This document shows, piece by piece, positions 61,901-64,000 of a stretch of DNA of 64,000 nt. The stretch comes from Amoebophrya sp. A120. Taxonomy: Eukaryota; Sar; Dinophyceae; Syndiniales; Amoebophryaceae. The stretch is from the NCBI GenBank assembly GCA_905178155.1, contig CAJINV010000003.1:1731557-1795556 (forward strand). The letters are read 5' to 3'. Every line of letters begins with the position of its first letter. Position 1 is the first letter of the stretch. Made by a program: the position numbers and the translations under genes. The notes under the pieces were generated by a model. That model had not been told where the DNA came from. It saw only the letters and a list, made by a program, of their open reading frames with translations, and did no database searches.

Positions 61901-64000
61901 CAGCTGCGTGCCACTAGTTGTACCGGTTCTCGTACTTTCTTGGCTCTCGTCGCCTTTCCTTTTGCCTCGGAGAAAATCCCGCACTCGCTCGAGGATCTCG
62001 TCCTGGTTCACGATCTCCCGTCCAAAGCGAATCCGGGATTCTGGCGCTGTTGCAATCCTCGCGCGCTTTCCGTCGTAATTGACAGCTGACGCTTTTATTT
62101 CAGCTTTTGGTTCTTGTGCCTGAGGAGCCTGAGCAGCTCCGCTTTGATTATCGTTTTCGTCTAGTCCTCCTCCCTTGCCAGAAGTTGAAGTGCGCTCCTT
62201 GTACTGTGCCTGGCTCTCGCGCAGCGAAAAAAGAACGTGAAACCGCCCCTGCTGCAGACCCGGAAAGAATGCTTGCAACATTTGTCGCCAGAGGTCGCCG
62301 TCTCGCGGCCCCGAGGCAGTGATGGAACCAGTTCCGGGAAAATGAACTCTTCCGTCGAAACAGGAATGTAAACGGTGGAGGTCGTGCGCTTGGTGTAACT
62401 TTTCCACCACAGGATAAAGTGGCTGGCTCCTTCCTTCTTGATGTTCGGATGTGCGGGCGGTGGCATAATTATCGCTTTGGTCACGCTGATGTTCATTGGC
62501 GTCTTCTGTATCCTCCTCTGGTTGAGGAGGGCGAACGAAGAGCACGAACTCGCTAGGTAAAGATGCGTTCGCGTGGTTTTCCTTTTCGCCTTTGTCTTCG
62601 CGGCCCCCTGGACCAACACTTTCGTCCACGTTCTCCGACAAGTACAGAAGAGACATCCGCATCGGTTTACCCGAAGAGTCGACGTCGGCAACTCGAGCAT
62701 GATGGGACTCTTCCTGGAACGTTCGGAGCGCGTCTTGGACACCGGCCTGCGTGTAAACGTCGAAAAACACTTTTTCGAAAAAAGAGTCGTACAACGTATT
62801 TGTGCTACGAGACGACCGCGCGGGTTCTCCTGCGTCGCCTTGTTTAATGTCACGGTAGTACACGACGCGCCCCCCGTCGTTCAATATTTTTACCAACCGG
62901 CGCGTTTCTAGCGAGATAAAGGTCGAGAAAACCATGCGCAGGATCTTCTGGTTGACCTCGGTCTGCCGCGTCCAGGCACCCGCGGGGTCGGCGAAAACGA
63001 TGCTTTCGAATGATGCTTCCTTCGTGCTGAGATAAAAGACACCGTAGAGCAGCTCCAGTACGTGCCAAATGTTGGTCACCACGTTTCCGGATGGCAGTTC
63101 CAGCGTGCTCGAGAAAATCAACGTGTTCATCTTATTCGCTGCACTTTGTGCTTGATCATGCTCCTCGCTTTTAATACCGGAGGTCTTCGTCTTACTCGTG
63201 TCCCTACTCCGACGTCGGAGAAGTCTCCAGCCGTAGGCGATGTTCTTCCAGGTGAAGTCCCACGTGAAGCCGCGCGGGAAGTCGAAGCCAATGCTTTTCT
63301 CGAGTGCGTGCACCGTCCGAGGATTCGCGCGAGTATCCCAAGTCGGCGTAGACCGCCAGGGCGCTAGCAAAAGCTGCCCGAAATAGTTCATGCTCTTATT
63401 TTTGTTCTTTCCTCGCCCAGCTGCAGCAGACGTGGTCTTTGTAGCATCGAAAGCTGCGTCGGCATGGTGTCTCTCGTCAGAATCTTCAGCATACATGAGC
63501 ATGCGATTGCTGTGCGTGAGGCACATGCCGTCGTGGACGCACGATTGCCTTCCCAAGGAGGATATTTCGCAGTTCGGGGAGACCCGGGCCTGTTCGAAGA
63601 CAGGAGCAGCAGCCTTCTGTAGCGGTTGGGCTTTATTTGTTTCAGATGAAGCCAAAGGTGATGTCGTCGTACCATCCTGCCGTATTGCTTCTTCAGCTGC
63701 ACTGTGATTCAATGTAGACGAAAACGAATCCACGCCTTGTTCCTCTTCCTCAACCGCTTGTACTTGATCGAAATGCCAGCGAGGCGTTCTCGTGCTAGAC
63801 TTTTTGGCCGCAAAGTTCCCCGAGTTGTTGCCCTCCGCACTATAATCGCTCACCGATGTACTTGTTGTTGTTGTTAGGCCGTACAAGTCGAAGCGGTCGG
63901 TTTGTGTTTTCGGGAGTCCGCAGCAGAAATCCAGGTGAATATCGGGGCGCACCCAGAGCGCGTTGGGGTAGTGGATGGCATACCACCGCTCGACCCCGGC
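58982..64000 (-). CDS. Large protein with two GT61-like segments (5' end outside the window)
   Basis: Open for more than 1,670 codons; the frame continues past the window end (…ERWYAIHYPNALWVRPDIHL), so the start is missing. No intron is needed. Two similar segments are visible: EEQLALFAGAGLLVHVFGQA then SAWMAFMPKDAMVLLLYPEK, and later MQIFSQCAVYVTTLTKATLQ then YAAFMPEHAIVMLLYPPDVH. This F.A...V......A...FMP..A.V.LLYP pattern resembles the GT61 (DUF563) glycosyltransferase core, where a Gly/His-rich loop precedes a FMPP-type strand; here the His-Gly is missing, so activity is doubtful. Linkers are Ser/Glu/Arg-rich. The duplication suggests an internal repeat. Confidence in coding status is high, in the family low. 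Confidence 0.6.
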   Translation of the reverse strand, partial: AGVERWYAIHYPNALWVRPDIHLDFCCGLPKTQTDRFDLYGLTTTTSTSVSDYSAEGNNSGNFAAKKSSTRTPRWHFDQVQAVEEEEQGVDSFSSTLNHSAAEEAIRQDGTTTSPLASSETNKAQPLQKAAAPVFEQARVSPNCEISSLGRQSCVHDGMCLTHSNRMLMYAEDSDERHHADAAFDATKTTSAAAGRGKNKNKSMNYFGQLLLAPWRSTPTWDTRANPRTVHALEKSIGFDFPRGFTWDFTWKNIAYGWRLLRRRSRDTSKTKTSGIKSEEHDQAQSAANKMNTLIFSSTLELPSGNVVTNIWHVLELLYGVFYLSTKEASFESIVFADPAGAWTRQTEVNQKILRMVFSTFISLETRRLVKILNDGGRVVYYRDIKQGDAGEPARSSRSTNTLYDSFFEKVFFDVYTQAGVQDALRTFQEESHHARVADVDSSGKPMRMSLLYLSENVDESVGPGGREDKGEKENHANASLPSEFVLFVRPPQPEEDTEDANEHQRDQSDNYATARTSEHQEGRSQPLYPVVEKLHQAHDLHRLHSCFDGRVHFPGTGSITASGPRDGDLWRQMLQAFFPGLQQGRFHVLFSLRESQAQYKERTSTSGKGGGLDENDNQSGAAQAPQAQEPKAEIKASAVNYDGKRARIATAPESRIRFGREIVNQDEILERVRDFLRGKRKGDESQESTRTGTTSGTQLKIHYGYEPFEEQLALFAGAGLLVHVFGQASAWMAFMPKDAMVLLLYPEKTMLETYYGTTNSAVFREVQVDRVAMPLRLYNNQDEKRHLPSGSEIKSLEPLCDLTHPGRHAHKLMYPWVHSEVWSVMNVSAGILSIRTGPHYEFLMRHCSYVLDPDRFMRKFQDLWPAAFLHEDSAGGDGSGRGKDIERGRSVSLRQSASFGGEDYDPARPTASPLSTFFFREARSDIHHDGQAKRQCSTADWSPTPLCRLDPAPQSGTVRISLTQVLQQLGMEEFEPRTNSALSNNSDGGTRTEASMTTSAIGSRPECAIDLDTDLHKLVPAEQHIGLAGLVLFTHRRQSQKPNSYSTSSWDLFADLYGMFRARMRHNVRSWRSLVLIEEVRDEDAEVTSTPISETDAVADEDVTRNTSTSESSRVLFEMCAGQKLAEFSTLVKIFVHQKRRAVTVVVYRSRSRDASSVTEENKILLPRFRDDVLLRNLSGRVSAEALVDRLARHKAGGGEAKDDDGVEGLRKDTATCGRAAEEDSKTHLISAGETGEEIQLFSLQNHEQSQSAAGPSTTIMREIQFESRARLVFAGDSSSGRGPETTAEMSEQQDERKEDEPREKYRYHFPASGMRDAHYWRAYLSKAGYVDEGFRRMQVVLDLTPGSCRLEGHDPDRCEGAGTSNPQDTAYRISAVAQKQVRDVIQNHLSLLHDPDGHYFFIAPAKSQLIDLTQGDALAAGAGAVPSAANKSGTSSSGASLSRRMQIFSQCAVYVTTLTKATLQYAAFMPEHAIVMLLYPPDVHGHYDRSGFFSFLHSLNLAPSRFRGLTSRRPVEEDAVAGSSTEDEQLHTRVYDINVEDFLVDFRLAYSQSAAYIHLSDYQMQHYGRQASDFASTCRSSSSTSAVAGEGDETAEPATCPADRPLSWNQRVGKYCYVDYDSLVGKESALKQLVHQQRAYVWERELMKRLDLEQIAIEFQHRVQTDPPGY

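Noticed and set aside
1-64000. Dinoflagellate spliced-leader sequence or relict at gene starts
   Set aside because: I looked for the known leader near the 5' ends and saw no match; short matches to GGCCATTTTG near 4846 are inside the GC-rich element and not convincing.

Overview
The window looks like nuclear DNA of an alveolate, most likely a syndinian dinoflagellate of the Amoebophrya type (inference). The reasons are multi-exon eukaryotic genes (proteasome subunit RPN8, a cytochrome b5/acyl-CoA dehydrogenase fusion, a GLTP-fold protein), every supportable gene and the tRNA on the minus strand (a unidirectional array), and introns made of short inverted-repeat elements with mostly non-canonical splice borders, as reported for Amoebophrya introner elements. 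No species can be fixed without a database search.

Layout, left to right (all genes minus strand): a single-pass membrane protein (382-2391); a 3.1 kb intergenic stretch with a GC-rich inverted-repeat element (about 3312-4911); one very large low-complexity/coiled-coil gene of five exons (5551-15062, about 2,906 aa); a many-exon gene ending in a class I SAM methyltransferase domain (16704-19930, 5' end not resolved); a secretory-signal protein (21919-23925); a PTPMT1-like phosphatase (26768-27844); an FkbM-like methyltransferase (28322-30199); cytochrome b5/acyl-CoA dehydrogenase fusion (33131-36477) with a tRNA gene nested in one intron (35281-35453); an EF-hand secreted protein split by a 4.4 kb element (38310-43568); a GLTP-domain protein (43978-44808); a coiled-coil protein (45705-47701); a tandem universal-stress-protein (48898-50712); RPN8 (51576-53554); an arginine/serine-rich CCCH-like protein (55285-58121); and the 3' part of a large protein resembling duplicated GT61 glycosyltransferases (58982-window end).

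The most striking system is the set of intronic elements. Fifteen elements of 127-379 bp and one of about 4.4 kb lie inside coding sequence. Most share the same architecture: ends 5'-TAT...ATA-3', family-specific terminal inverted repeats, a flanking direct repeat (usually 5 bp), and an internal motif close to GCATYACAAATT. Removing the element plus one copy of the direct repeat restores the reading frame exactly. At least eight terminal-repeat families are present, and one gene (the acyl-CoA dehydrogenase) holds four different ones. The 4.4 kb element has the same TAT ends but arms of about 930 bp and an 8-bp duplication, so it may be a large relative, or the remains of a parent, of the small intron-making elements. 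The conserved RPN8 and universal-stress genes have only ordinary GT-AG introns.
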